From JALHTV01 sp049510055 (lineage in GTDB: Bacteria; Planctomycetota; Phycisphaerae; SM23-33), in contig JBEKZI010000003.1 of assembly GCA_049510055.1 (NCBI GenBank), positions 45,880 to 109,879 of the forward strand: a stretch of 64,000 nucleotides of DNA. Reading direction: 5' to 3'. The translations under genes were made by a program, and so were the position numbers. The notes under the pieces were generated by a model, which was not told where the DNA came from, did no database searches, and saw nothing but the letters and a program-made list of their open reading frames with translations. Shown one piece after another: positions 8,336-19,374 of the stretch. How positions within the stretch are numbered: position 1 is the stretch's first letter; each line of letters opens with the position of its first letter.

Positions 8336-9817
8336 GTGGTGGCTCGATTGGGTCTGCTCGGCTTGCTTGCCCTGGTGGCCGTGGAATGGGGCTGCGCGGC
8401 GATGCCGGGCGCGTCGCCGCCGGCCAGCCCGGACGAATATCGGGCCATGCAGGCCTCCTGGCGGACCAGCTACCCGCGGCAGACCATCCTGCTGTACAAC
8501 CTTCAGCGCGTCCTGGACCACGACCTGGATACCTCCAGCCGCGTGGCGTCTATGAAGGTCGTGGCGGAGCTGGGCGGGGAGGATCCGATGGTCCTGGAGC
8601 AATTGGCCGGCGTGCTGAGCGAGGCCAACACCCCTCCATCGCTGCGCGACGAAGTCCTGACCTTTTTGCTCAGCAAGGACTACCCCGAGCTGGCCCAGTA
8701 CGTCGTGAAGGTGCTGCCGCACGTGCGGGGCTCCCAGAAATTGCGGGACGTGCTGCTCGATTGGCTGGTGCGCCATCCCACGGCTTCCACGCTGTCGGAG
8801 ATCGTCAAGACGTGGGCGGACATCCCGCCCAGCAACGTGGCCGAGGAAACCAACTTCCGCCAAGTCGTGGAAAAGCTGACCAACCAGCCCTGGGACAGGG
8901 CCCTGGTGGATGCGATGAACTCGCAGGGTTTTTCCGCCCGCGGATCGGCCCTGGAGGTTCTCACGACGCGGCTGCCGCCGGCGGTGCTGAAGCGGGCCAT
9001 TCTGGACGCCAACGCCCGCACGGAAGCGATGGCCGTGCTCCAGACCTGCATCAGCCGCTTCGACTACCTGCCGACGGCGGGCCAGGAGTTGCTGTCGGCC
9101 GCCTCGGTGTTCCGGACGCACAGCGACATGCTGCCGCAGACGGCGGAACTGGCCGGAAAGTGGCGCCGCGAGTACGGATACCGTTTCAACATTCGCGACT
9201 TCCACCTCATCAGCCGCCTGGCCGCCGACCCCCGCAAGGCCGCCATGTCGCGGGAGCAGCTTGTGGCGGACTTGTCGAGGAACCTGTTGAGGCGGCGGCA
9301 CGTCCGCTATGCCGTGGTACCTCTCTCGCAGGAGGACCAATCCACCCGCTTCGACAAGCTCGCCGACCGCCTGACGATGGTGGACCTGTGGAATCTGTGG
9401 CTGCTGGACGAGATGATCAGTCGCTCCAACATCCAGGCGGCCATCGCCATGCTGGCGGAGGAGGACCGCCAGGACGCCCATCGCACCTCCGGAGGCCTGG
9501 TCTTCCTAGAAGGGGGGCAGGCGCTGGCCAGGGTGTATCCCATGGATCGCCAGCTGGCGTCCGGCGATTTGACCTACGCGCCCAGCAGCCGGCTCCTGTC
9601 CGACGGGCGAGACGCCATGTGTCGCTTCCTGGGGCACTTTGAGACGCTTCGCAACGCCAACCGGGCCGGTCCCACGGCCGAGGAAGTCGCCGCGGCACGC
9701 AAGAGCAATTACTATCTGCTCGTCTGGACCAGCCTCAGTGAAAACGCCTTCTGCGCGCATTACTGCAATCCACAGGGTATCGTGGTGTCGTTGGGGCAGT
9801 TCCCCTTTGCCCGCTGA
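8336..9817 (+). CDS. Putative lipoprotein, HEAT-like helical repeats, unknown function
   Basis: A 493-residue protein beginning GTG-GTG with a hydrophobic N terminus (LGLLGLLALVAVEWGC) ending in a cysteine at about residue 20, suggesting a lipoprotein signal, although the W at -2 is atypical. The first 200 residues are helical with spaced leucine patterns resembling HEAT-type repeats (VASMKVVAELGGEDPMVLEQL, within 20-residue limits). No catalytic motif was recognised. It probably sits in the periplasm attached to a membrane. It follows the dehydrogenase gene by 115 bases on the same strand. A start at the second GTG (8339) is equally possible. Confidence 0.7.
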   Translation: MVARLGLLGLLALVAVEWGCAAMPGASPPASPDEYRAMQASWRTSYPRQTILLYNLQRVLDHDLDTSSRVASMKVVAELGGEDPMVLEQLAGVLSEANTPPSLRDEVLTFLLSKDYPELAQYVVKVLPHVRGSQKLRDVLLDWLVRHPTASTLSEIVKTWADIPPSNVAEETNFRQVVEKLTNQPWDRALVDAMNSQGFSARGSALEVLTTRLPPAVLKRAILDANARTEAMAVLQTCISRFDYLPTAGQELLSAASVFRTHSDMLPQTAELAGKWRREYGYRFNIRDFHLISRLAADPRKAAMSREQLVADLSRNLLRRRHVRYAVVPLSQEDQSTRFDKLADRLTMVDLWNLWLLDEMISRSNIQAAIAMLAEEDRQDAHRTSGGLVFLEGGQALARVYPMDRQLASGDLTYAPSSRLLSDGRDAMCRFLGHFETLRNANRAGPTAEEVAAARKSNYYLLVWTSLSENAFCAHYCNPQGIVVSLGQFPFAR

Positions 9818-9881
9818 GCGGCGATCTATCCGCGTTCGGTCGAAAGTTGGTGTGGCCCGCGACAGTCATGGGGCGTATGTC

Positions 9882-11387
9882 ATGCAGGAGAAATGCCGGA
9901 TAAAAACATCTCCTAATCGTTTGTTGCAGTTCGCGGCCGTTGCGATCATCGGCATCTTTGTACTCGGCTTTGTGTTCTCCTCCCTGGGGGCGTGGACGGG
10001 CGCGGTCTTAGGCGCGTGGTTCATAGGCACGCAGAAAGCATGGCGCGGATTTTTATTGCTGGTGGGCATCAACTTCATTTCACATGTGTTTTCGAAATGG
10101 CATGGAACTTCCCCGACTGAACTTGAGCACGTCGGCAGGACCATGCTGGCTGCCCTCATTAACGTTCTGCCCTTCCTGCTCTATCGATTCACGAGCCAGC
10201 GTCGGCAAGGTTTTCTGTCAACCCTTTCCTTGCCGTTTTATGGCGTTGCTTTGCAAACACTGGGGCCGCTGTTCCTGCCGGCCAGCCTGTCCGCAATCCC
10301 CAGGACGGATGCAATTTCGTTTCTCATCTACTGGTTCGCGGCTGTCATCCATTGGATTTGGAACCAGGAATTCCGGGCCAAGAAGATTGCCACGGGCGCA
10401 AGTATTTTCGTCGCCGTGTGCGTCCTTGTCTTGGGATACGGCTTCTTCCTGCGGACCACCCACCCTGGGACGCCTCATGTTCTGCCCACGAGTCCGGCTT
10501 TTGCATGGTTATGTCTGCTTGGAGGCTTGATGGTGAGCGCATGGTGTCTGATTCAGTCCGGCAAGCGGCGCGAGCTATGGGCAGATAAAACCGAGACGGT
10601 CGCCCTCTTGCGAAGCCCGTTCACCGGAGATTCTCTACGTGTGATCAGCGAACACGGTCATGAAGTCTTGGTCAGCCCGTCGGGCGAACGGTTTGCGGTT
10701 CGCAACGGAATTCCCGTCTTTCTGGATCCCAAGAAGCTCACGGGCTCCAACCGCAAATATAACCAACTGTATGAAATCATCGGCGGTTTCTATGACGACA
10801 TCCAGAGGGTGCAATGTGCGTTACGGGGTATCCGTTTGGGCCAATACCTTTGGGATTATCTGCGATTCCTTGAAATCAAGCCCGGTGATTCAGTGCTGGA
10901 AACCTCCATCGGCACCGGCCTCAACTACAAATACCTACCGCACGGCGTAAAGCTCTTTGGTCTTGATCTCTCGGCGGAAATGCTGACGAATTGCCAGGCC
11001 AATCTGCGCCGATGGGAGATGGACGCCGATCTTTTTCTCGGAAATGCCGAGGAGCTGCCATTTGCCAATGACAGTTTTGATGTGGTGTTTCACGTGGGAG
11101 GAATCAACTTCTTTAATGACAGGGCCAAAGCGATCCAGGAAATGATCCGTGTGGCAAAGCCAGGGAGTCGCTTGTTGATTGCCGATGAGACCGAAGAGCA
11201 TGTGAAAAGCACTTTTGAACGAGGTCCCATCATAGGCCGATATTTCAGGAACCGCCGGGAACCTGTCACAGCTCCGATGGATCTCGTCCATCCCCAGATG
11301 CAGGAAATACATCTTGAGATGCTGCGGAATGGGCGATTCTATGCCCTCACATTTCGTAAACCCGCCTTCGCGACGCCGAACTCATAA
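9882..11387 (+). CDS. Membrane-anchored SAM-dependent methyltransferase with Trm112-like segment
   Basis: A 501-residue fusion. Residues about 13-230 hold around six to seven hydrophobic segments. Residues about 240-275 (LRSPFTGDSLRV ... IPVFLDP) resemble the Trm112-like zinc-ribbon remnant often preceding methyltransferases, but without cysteines. Residues about 320-490 form a class I methyltransferase: motif I VLETSIGTGLNYKYLP near 340, acidic LFGLDLSAEML, then NAEELPFANDSFDVVFHVGG, a UbiE/Methyltransf_11-like pattern. The substrate is probably a lipid or membrane-bound molecule, by inference. Base composition is clearly less GC-rich than its neighbours, suggesting acquisition by transfer. 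ATG at 9882 is chosen; an in-frame GTG at 9852 is an alternative. Confidence 0.75.
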   Translation: MQEKCRIKTSPNRLLQFAAVAIIGIFVLGFVFSSLGAWTGAVLGAWFIGTQKAWRGFLLLVGINFISHVFSKWHGTSPTELEHVGRTMLAALINVLPFLLYRFTSQRRQGFLSTLSLPFYGVALQTLGPLFLPASLSAIPRTDAISFLIYWFAAVIHWIWNQEFRAKKIATGASIFVAVCVLVLGYGFFLRTTHPGTPHVLPTSPAFAWLCLLGGLMVSAWCLIQSGKRRELWADKTETVALLRSPFTGDSLRVISEHGHEVLVSPSGERFAVRNGIPVFLDPKKLTGSNRKYNQLYEIIGGFYDDIQRVQCALRGIRLGQYLWDYLRFLEIKPGDSVLETSIGTGLNYKYLPHGVKLFGLDLSAEMLTNCQANLRRWEMDADLFLGNAEELPFANDSFDVVFHVGGINFFNDRAKAIQEMIRVAKPGSRLLIADETEEHVKSTFERGPIIGRYFRNRREPVTAPMDLVHPQMQEIHLEMLRNGRFYALTFRKPAFATPNS

Positions 11388-11443
11388 AACGTGCATTCAT
11401 TGCGATAAATCGCGTCGCGATCTTCCCGCTGGATGATTCGTGC

Positions 11444-12067
11444 TTAGAGGACTTCCCGCAGCAGCCGGTCGATGGCCTCGTACTCGTGCTTCATCATCGC
11501 CAGTTGCTGGCGATGCTCCTGAAGAGTCTCCGGCGCCGTGGCGGCTAGAAACTTTTCGTCGTTCAGCTTGGTGGACAGTTGCTGGATGATATTCGCCAGC
11601 AGGTCCATGCGCCGCCGCAGCATCTCGATGCGATCCTTGGGCTCGCCGGGGCCCTCGGCCGCGTCCTGGAGCACTTTCTCCGCCGCGTAGATGGGCGTGC
11701 CCAGGGCCGCCCCTAGCGCGATGGCGTCGGAGGGGCGGGAATCCACCGTGATCATCTGGCCGCCCTGGCGGATGTAGAGCGTCGCGATGAAGGTGCCCCA
11801 GCCGTCCTCCACGTCGTAGCGCAGGTCGTTGATGACGATTTTTTCCAACGTCCCGCCCAGCGCCTGGATGGTGTTGGCCAGCAGCTCGTGGGTCAGCGGC
11901 CGATGGAAAGGGACGCCCTTCAGGCGGCGGTCGATGGCCAGCGCCTCGGTCAGGCCGATGCCGATCTGGAACACCCGGCCCTTGCCGCCGCGCTCGCGCA
12001 GGTAAATTTTCTGCTGCCCGCCGGCGGTGTTGATGACGATCCGAGCCAACTCCATCGGCACGTCCAT
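11444..12067 (-). CDS. Bifunctional nuclease family protein (DUF151)
   Basis: A 207-residue protein of the BFN/DUF151 family. Seen: the N-terminal half with VFQIGIGLTEALAIDRRL and PFHRPLTHELL, then the conserved TVDSRPSDAIALGAALGTPIYAAE segment, all typical of the family; plant relatives have RNase/DNase activity, while the bacterial role is poorly defined. The C-terminal 50 residues are a charged helix resembling a UvrB/UvrC-type coiled coil. ATG at 12067 is chosen because the start MDVPMELARIVI matches the family start and follows a good promoter (12087-12114). It lies just downstream of the beta-propeller gene at 12127. Confidence 0.85.
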   Translation of the reverse strand: MDVPMELARIVINTAGGQQKIYLRERGGKGRVFQIGIGLTEALAIDRRLKGVPFHRPLTHELLANTIQALGGTLEKIVINDLRYDVEDGWGTFIATLYIRQGGQMITVDSRPSDAIALGAALGTPIYAAEKVLQDAAEGPGEPKDRIEMLRRRMDLLANIIQQLSTKLNDEKFLAATAPETLQEHRQQLAMMKHEYEAIDRLLREVL

Positions 12068-12086
12068 GGGACACCTCGCACCACCT

Positions 12087-12114
12087 ATTATAGTCTCGCC
12101 GACTTTTCTCGCAA
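12087..12114 (-). promoter_or_regulatory. Sigma70-type promoter for the DUF151 gene
   Basis: On the minus strand TTGCGA (12109-12114), 16-base spacer, TATAAT (12087-12092), 20 bases upstream of the ATG at 12067. The perfect -10 box and location support it. It starts within the intergenic space and C-terminal edge after the beta-propeller gene, so the DUF151 gene can be transcribed independently. Confidence 0.6.
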
Positions 12115-12126
12115 AGCCGCCGCACG

Positions 12127-14073
12127 TCACCGCGGTGGAAGGGAGACCTCCGCCCGATAGTTGGAGCGGTTCCACAGCGGGCACCGCAGCGGCCGGTAGA
12201 GCTCGCCGCGGTGGGGGGCGTCTTGCGTGTAAATCCAGATGGCGTCTTGATCCCACAGGAGGATTTCGTCGCGCCCGTCGCCCAGCAGGTCGATGGCCTC
12301 GGCGCAGAGCTGCGGATGGCCGTCGTCGGGGAAGACCACCACCGTTCGCCCGTGGCCGTCGATCATGCCGCCGTGCTCGACGCTGCCGGACAGCAGCGCC
12401 AGCTCCGTGCCTTTTCCCGTCCAGTTGACCGGGCTCAGGACGTTGCCCGTGGCGTTGGGCTGGAATTGCAGCAGGCGCCGGCCGGTGCAATCGTGCAGCG
12501 AGATAATGCCGGCGTGCCCCCAGTAGGTGACCACGTAAAACTGGACGCCCTCCAGGTCGTCGCGGAATTTCGCCGCCGTCAGCCGCTGGGCGTGGCCGAG
12601 CATTTCGCGATGCAGCACCGTCCCGTCGGGCGCCAGGATGTTGGACCCCTCGTCGCCGCAGGCCAGGGCGATCTGCACGCCCGGCCGATTTGGATCGAAG
12701 GAGCCGACGGCGATCTCGTCGGCGTGGTCGCCCCAGGGCAGTTCCCATCGCAGTTCGCCCGCCGGCCCCACGCGGCTGTAGCCGATGAGCAAGTCGTCCT
12801 TGCCCGTCCCGTCGAAGTCGAACGGCACGGCGAAGTGTCCGGTCTGTCGCGAGCGGCGGTCCCACAGCCGCCGGCCGTGCTCGTCGTAGGCCCAGAATTG
12901 TTTGTAGCGGTTCTTGATGACGATGTCTGCCGGCCGGGCCAGGCCGCGAAAGTTGGCGATGATGATCGCGTCGCCCAGCAGCCGCCCGAAGCGGTTCTCC
13001 TCGGCCGGGTCGCGCGGCAGGGGGAAGCTGGACTTCACCGACCCGTCGCGCCCGTCGAGGATGTAAAAATTGAAGTTTCTCATACACAGGACTTCGTCCT
13101 GCCCGTCGCCGTCGATGTCATAGACCTGCACCGGCATGTCGCACATCGTCATGGCGGCGTCCAGCCCGGCGGCCGGTGTGCCGAATTGCCACAGGACGTT
13201 ACCGTCCAGGTCCATCGCCGTCAGGGCGCGGAGGCCCCAGCTGTTCGCGTCGCCCGGCAGGAAGGGCACCGTCTGGGCCAGCACGAGGTCCAGGTGGTCG
13301 CGGTTTCGCAGGTGGCCGAAGCGAAGATTGCGGGCCGCGCCGAACCCCTTGGTGTCCAGCCGCCGGACGAGTGCGGGCTTGGGATAACTTTGCCGCAGAT
13401 CGTCCAGCTCACGCAGGCGGCGGTCGCGCGTGATGACGTTGGCGGCGCAGACGGAATCCTCAGCCATCACCTCCAGGGAATCGAAAATCGCGGTCGTCGA
13501 GGCCGCGATACCGACCTTGCCGCAAGCGAACGCCGCGTCGCGGGCCGCCAGCAGCGGCCGATCGTCCAGCAGGACCTGGATGTCCGGACCGGCGACCTTG
13601 ACCTGGATGCAGTAGGTCTGGTCGCAGGAATACTCCACGGCTGCCTCCGCCAGGACGGCATGCTCCTCGTGGTCGTCGCGGACCAGGCGGAAAAGCCCCG
13701 GCCCGTCGAAGCCCGCGCGGTAGGTCGTGCGGCTGGTCTGGCAGCGGAACAGCACGCCGACAAAGCCGTCGGCCCGCAGGGGCTGGAGGCGGACGGTCAG
13801 GACGTAATCGGTCCAGCCGTCTGAGCCGGTGGTGAGCATCCGCAGGATGCGCTTATCCGGCAGGAGCGTCTGGAGCATTCGCCGCCGGTTGCCGTCTTGG
13901 AAGACCACCCACGCCACGTTCGGCCGCCAAGAGTGCAGCCGCGTGGGCTGATACCAGCGGCCTGTTCGGCCAGAAGGGGGCAGGTAGTGATACTCGCCGG
14001 TGGCGAAGTAATCCGACGGAAACGGCCCAATGTCCAGATCGCTGAAATCCTCATGTGCCAAGACGTTTTGCAT
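12127..14073 (-). CDS. FG-GAP/VCBS-like beta-propeller protein with laminin-G/DUF1080-like N-terminal domain
   Basis: A 648-residue protein. Residues about 60-215 look like a concanavalin-type domain as in DUF1080/3-keto-disaccharide hydrolase-like proteins (GWTDYVLTVRL, CQTSRTTYRAGF). Residues about 240-640 carry repeated blades with calcium-type loops such as VYDIDGDGQDEVLC, DFDGTGKDDLLIGYS and LLGDGRDEILLW, as in FG-GAP/VCBS propellers and rhamnogalacturonan-lyase-like proteins. No signal peptide is visible, which is odd for this usually exported architecture. ATG at 14073 is used; an in-frame TTG at 14088 would add five residues. A role in carbohydrate binding is inferred, not shown. Confidence 0.8.
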   Translation of the reverse strand: MQNVLAHEDFSDLDIGPFPSDYFATGEYHYLPPSGRTGRWYQPTRLHSWRPNVAWVVFQDGNRRRMLQTLLPDKRILRMLTTGSDGWTDYVLTVRLQPLRADGFVGVLFRCQTSRTTYRAGFDGPGLFRLVRDDHEEHAVLAEAAVEYSCDQTYCIQVKVAGPDIQVLLDDRPLLAARDAAFACGKVGIAASTTAIFDSLEVMAEDSVCAANVITRDRRLRELDDLRQSYPKPALVRRLDTKGFGAARNLRFGHLRNRDHLDLVLAQTVPFLPGDANSWGLRALTAMDLDGNVLWQFGTPAAGLDAAMTMCDMPVQVYDIDGDGQDEVLCMRNFNFYILDGRDGSVKSSFPLPRDPAEENRFGRLLGDAIIIANFRGLARPADIVIKNRYKQFWAYDEHGRRLWDRRSRQTGHFAVPFDFDGTGKDDLLIGYSRVGPAGELRWELPWGDHADEIAVGSFDPNRPGVQIALACGDEGSNILAPDGTVLHREMLGHAQRLTAAKFRDDLEGVQFYVVTYWGHAGIISLHDCTGRRLLQFQPNATGNVLSPVNWTGKGTELALLSGSVEHGGMIDGHGRTVVVFPDDGHPQLCAEAIDLLGDGRDEILLWDQDAIWIYTQDAPHRGELYRPLRCPLWNRSNYRAEVSLPPR

Positions 14074-14091
14074 AATCTTGAAGCGCAAAAT

Positions 14092-14248
14092 TCAAATCAA
14101 TGAAACAAATTCGAATATCGAAATCCGAAACAAACGACAATTCAGCAAACAACAAAACAAAATCGTTCGCGTTATACTTTGCCTAGGGTCGTTTTGCCTT
14201 GTTGGTGTTTGTTTCGAGTTTCGATATTCGGATTTAAATTTCCACTGA
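14092..14248. repeat. AT-rich imperfect inverted repeat
   Basis: A 157-base AT-rich island in GC-rich DNA. The left part (AATTCGAATATCGAAATCCG, then AACAAAC) is repeated in inverted orientation on the right (CGAGTTTCGATATTCGGATT), giving arms of about 25 bases with few mismatches around a loop of about 100 bases. A shorter relative lies at 58469-58510. It sits between the valS stop and the beta-propeller start. It could be a REP-like or miniature mobile element. Confidence 0.65.
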
Positions 14249-14250
14249 AG

Positions 14251-17298
<3,048 letters not shown>

Positions 17299-17338
17299 CG
17301 TTCGCTTTCGTCCGGCCCCTGACCGCAACCGCAGGGGG

Positions 17339-18958
17339 CTAGGTCGCCTTGTCGAACTCCTTGAGCAGCTTGTACTCCATCGCGTCGGCCAGCGCCAGCC
17401 AGGACGCGTCGATGATATTCTCGCTGACGCCGACGGAGCCGAAGTAGGCCTCCCCGTGGGCGTCGTGCCAGTCGATGACGACGCGGACCTTGGCCTCCGT
17501 CTCGGCGGCGGTGTTCACCACGCGAACCTTGTAGTCCACCAGGTGCAGGTCGTCCACGTGCGGGTAGCGCCCGCGCAAGGCCGACCGCAGGGCCTTGTAC
17601 AGCGAGTCCACCGGGCCGGACCCCTCGGCCACGGTGTGGACCTCCTGGCCGTCCAGCGTCAGCTTCACGCTGGCCTCGGTGTTGGAGGCATGATCGTTCT
17701 GCTTGGAGATGACGCAGCGGTAGTGGTCCAGCTCCCAGAGCCGGCGGTACCACGCCCCGCCCAGCGTCTTGCGGATGAGCACCTCGAAGCTCGCCTCGGC
17801 CGCCTCGAACTGATAGCCCTGGTTTTCCATGTCCATCAGGGCCTTGAGCACCTTGCGCTGGGCGGCCTTGTCGTCGGCGATGTGGAACTTGGCCGAGGCC
17901 GCGGCGGCGATGTTGCTCACGCCGGACAGCTCGCTGACCAGCACCCGCCGGCTGTTGCCCACCGTCGCCGGGTCCATGTGTTCATAGGTGGCCACGTTGC
18001 GGGCGACGGCGTGGACGTGCATGCCGCCCTTGTGGGCGAAGGCCGCCGAGCCGACGAACGGCTGGTTCTCGCGCAGGTTGAGGTTGGCCACCTCGTACAC
18101 GAAGCGGCTGACCTCCGTGAGATTTTTCAGCGAGTCTTTGTGCAGGCATTGGTAGCCGTACTTGACGACCAGGTTGGGGATGATGGCGGTCAGGTCGGCG
18201 TTGCCGCACCGCTCGCCGATGCCGTTGATGGTGCCCTGGACGTGCCGGACGCCGGCCTGCACGGCCGCCAGCGTGTTGGCGACGCCCATGCCGCCGTCGT
18301 TGTGGCAGTGGATTCCCAGCGGCACGTCGCCCAGGGCCGACCGGACGGCCTGGACGCACTCGGTGACCTGCTCCGGCAGGGCGCCGCCGTTGGTGTCGCA
18401 CAGGACCAGGCACGCGGCCCCGGCCTGCTGTGCGGCGCGGAGCGTGGCCAGGGCGTAATCGGCATTCGCCCGCCAGCCATCGAAGAAGTGCTCGGCGTCG
18501 AAGATCATCTTTCGCCCGGCCTTGGCGATCAGGGCCACCGAGTCGGCGATCATGGCCAGGTTCTCGTCGTTGCTGACGCGCAGCACGTCGCGGACGTGCA
18601 GGTCCCAGCTCTTGCCCACGATCGTCACGACGGGGGCCTGGCTGTCCAGCAGGGCCTTCATGCCCTCGTCGTCCTGGGCCGGCGTGCCTTTGCGCCGCGT
18701 CATGCCGAAGGCGGCTAGCGCGGCGTGGCTCAGCTTCCGCTGCTGCATCTGCACGAAGAAGGCCGCGTCCTTGGGATTGCTCAGCGGGTAGCCGCCCTCG
18801 ATGAAGTCCACGCCCAGGCGGTCCAGGGCCTCGGCGACCAGGAGCTTGTCCTCCAGCGAAAGGCTGACGCCCTCAGCCTGGGCGCCGTCGCGGAGCGTGG
18901 TGTCGTAGATTTCGATCTTCTGCGTTTTTTGCGACGCTTTTTGCGATGAAGGTGTCAT
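17339..18958 (-). CDS. cimA: Citramalate synthase
   Basis: A 539-residue enzyme of the 2-isopropylmalate/homocitrate synthase family; CimA condenses acetyl-CoA with pyruvate to citramalate, the entry to threonine-independent isoleucine synthesis. Seen: the TIM-barrel start IEIYDTTLRDGAQAEGVSLS, IEGGYPLSNPKD, metal-site region GIHCHNDGGMGVANTL, GTINGIGERCGNADL and a C-terminal LeuA-type allosteric domain from about residue 400. The GGYPLSNPKD segment is typical of the CimA branch rather than LeuA. ATG at 18958 is chosen from this start; the frame extends further upstream through the regulatory leader. It is the first gene of cimA-valS and lies behind an attenuator. Confidence 0.92.
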   Translation of the reverse strand: MTPSSQKASQKTQKIEIYDTTLRDGAQAEGVSLSLEDKLLVAEALDRLGVDFIEGGYPLSNPKDAAFFVQMQQRKLSHAALAAFGMTRRKGTPAQDDEGMKALLDSQAPVVTIVGKSWDLHVRDVLRVSNDENLAMIADSVALIAKAGRKMIFDAEHFFDGWRANADYALATLRAAQQAGAACLVLCDTNGGALPEQVTECVQAVRSALGDVPLGIHCHNDGGMGVANTLAAVQAGVRHVQGTINGIGERCGNADLTAIIPNLVVKYGYQCLHKDSLKNLTEVSRFVYEVANLNLRENQPFVGSAAFAHKGGMHVHAVARNVATYEHMDPATVGNSRRVLVSELSGVSNIAAAASAKFHIADDKAAQRKVLKALMDMENQGYQFEAAEASFEVLIRKTLGGAWYRRLWELDHYRCVISKQNDHASNTEASVKLTLDGQEVHTVAEGSGPVDSLYKALRSALRGRYPHVDDLHLVDYKVRVVNTAAETEAKVRVVIDWHDAHGEAYFGSVGVSENIIDASWLALADAMEYKLLKEFDKAT

Positions 18959-19047
18959 GGTGTTTTTATCCTGCAAGCGTCCGGCGGCCTGTGGAAATCT
19001 TCGGCCGGGGCGCCTGAATTCGTATCCTAAATGGGGCCATAACAAAA

Positions 19048-19081
19048 CAAAAAACCCTGAAGCTTTTGTTTCGCCTCAGGG
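19048..19081 (-). terminator. Intrinsic terminator (attenuator) in the cimA leader
   Basis: Minus strand: CCCTGAGGC, 9-base loop, GCTTCAGGG, then TTTTTTG. It is a 9-bp stem with one G-U pair followed by a U run, lying 90 bases before the cimA start and after the leader peptide frame. Its 5' arm also pairs with an upstream segment (19115-19125). Confidence 0.8.
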
Positions 19082-19125
19082 CCGTGGTCTTGGAAACGCT
19101 CCGGCGATTCACGCCGGCCCTAAGG
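19074..19125 (-). promoter_or_regulatory. Antiterminator pairing in the cimA leader
   Basis: Minus-strand CCTTAGGGCCG (19115-19125) is complementary to CGGCCCTGAGG (19074-19084) over 11 positions, one as G-U. The second segment includes the 5' arm of the terminator, so the two structures exclude each other. The first segment contains the stop codon (CCT TAG) of the leader peptide, so a terminating ribosome would cover it. A separate CCGGCG/CGCCGG hairpin lies between at 19101-19117. Confidence 0.7.
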
Positions 19126-19227
19126 CACGCAACGTACGATGACCGCGACAATAATACCTGCGCGGACGAAGGGCGCACCCCCGCAAGGGGTCGTAACGTC
19201 GGATGCCTGTGCCTGCTTCGTCCGCAT
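19120..19227 (-). CDS. Leader peptide of cimA-valS, Ile/Val-rich
   Basis: A 35-residue frame, ATG at 19227 to TAG at 19120-19122. Residues 25-31 are I-I-V-A-V-I-V, encoded at 19135-19155, four codons before the stop. Six of seven residues in that run are branched-chain amino acids, as in the ilv leader peptides of enterobacteria. The ribosome site is weak and close (GAGGA three bases before ATG). It lies between a strong promoter (19272-19299) and the attenuator (19048-19081). This is inferred to be a sensor of charged tRNA-Ile/tRNA-Val, not a functional protein. Confidence 0.75.
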   Translation of the reverse strand: MRTKQAQASDVTTPCGGAPFVRAGIIVAVIVRCVP

Positions 19228-19271
19228 GGGTCCTCGTACTTTGCATGCCCGTAAGGGCCGTCGTTTTACCG

Positions 19272-19299
19272 ATTATAGTCCAAAGGTCCCGGCCGTCAA
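19272..19299 (-). promoter_or_regulatory. Strong sigma70-type promoter of the cimA leader
   Basis: Minus strand TTGACG (19294-19299), 16-base spacer, TATAAT (19272-19277), 45 bases upstream of the leader-peptide ATG. It lies in the region between divergent cimA and hisS. Confidence 0.75.
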
Positions 19300-19374
19300 T
19301 ATCATGTTCAGCGGCCTTGGGATTTGGTAGCTTATGCCCGGCCGGGCTCGACGTGGCCAAACGGATAAAGAACG

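Noticed and set aside
8233..9642. A 469-codon plus-strand frame
   Set aside because: It overlaps the lipoprotein gene at 8336 in another frame and has a low-complexity Gly/Arg/Pro composition typical of shadow frames.
18959..19299. A T-box riboswitch upstream of cimA
   Set aside because: No T-box motif (AGGGTGGNACCGCG type) or specifier stem was found; leader peptide attenuation explains the elements better.
19109..19360. An 83-codon minus-strand frame over the cimA leader
   Set aside because: It starts upstream of the promoter and overlaps the leader peptide in another frame, so it would not be transcribed whole.
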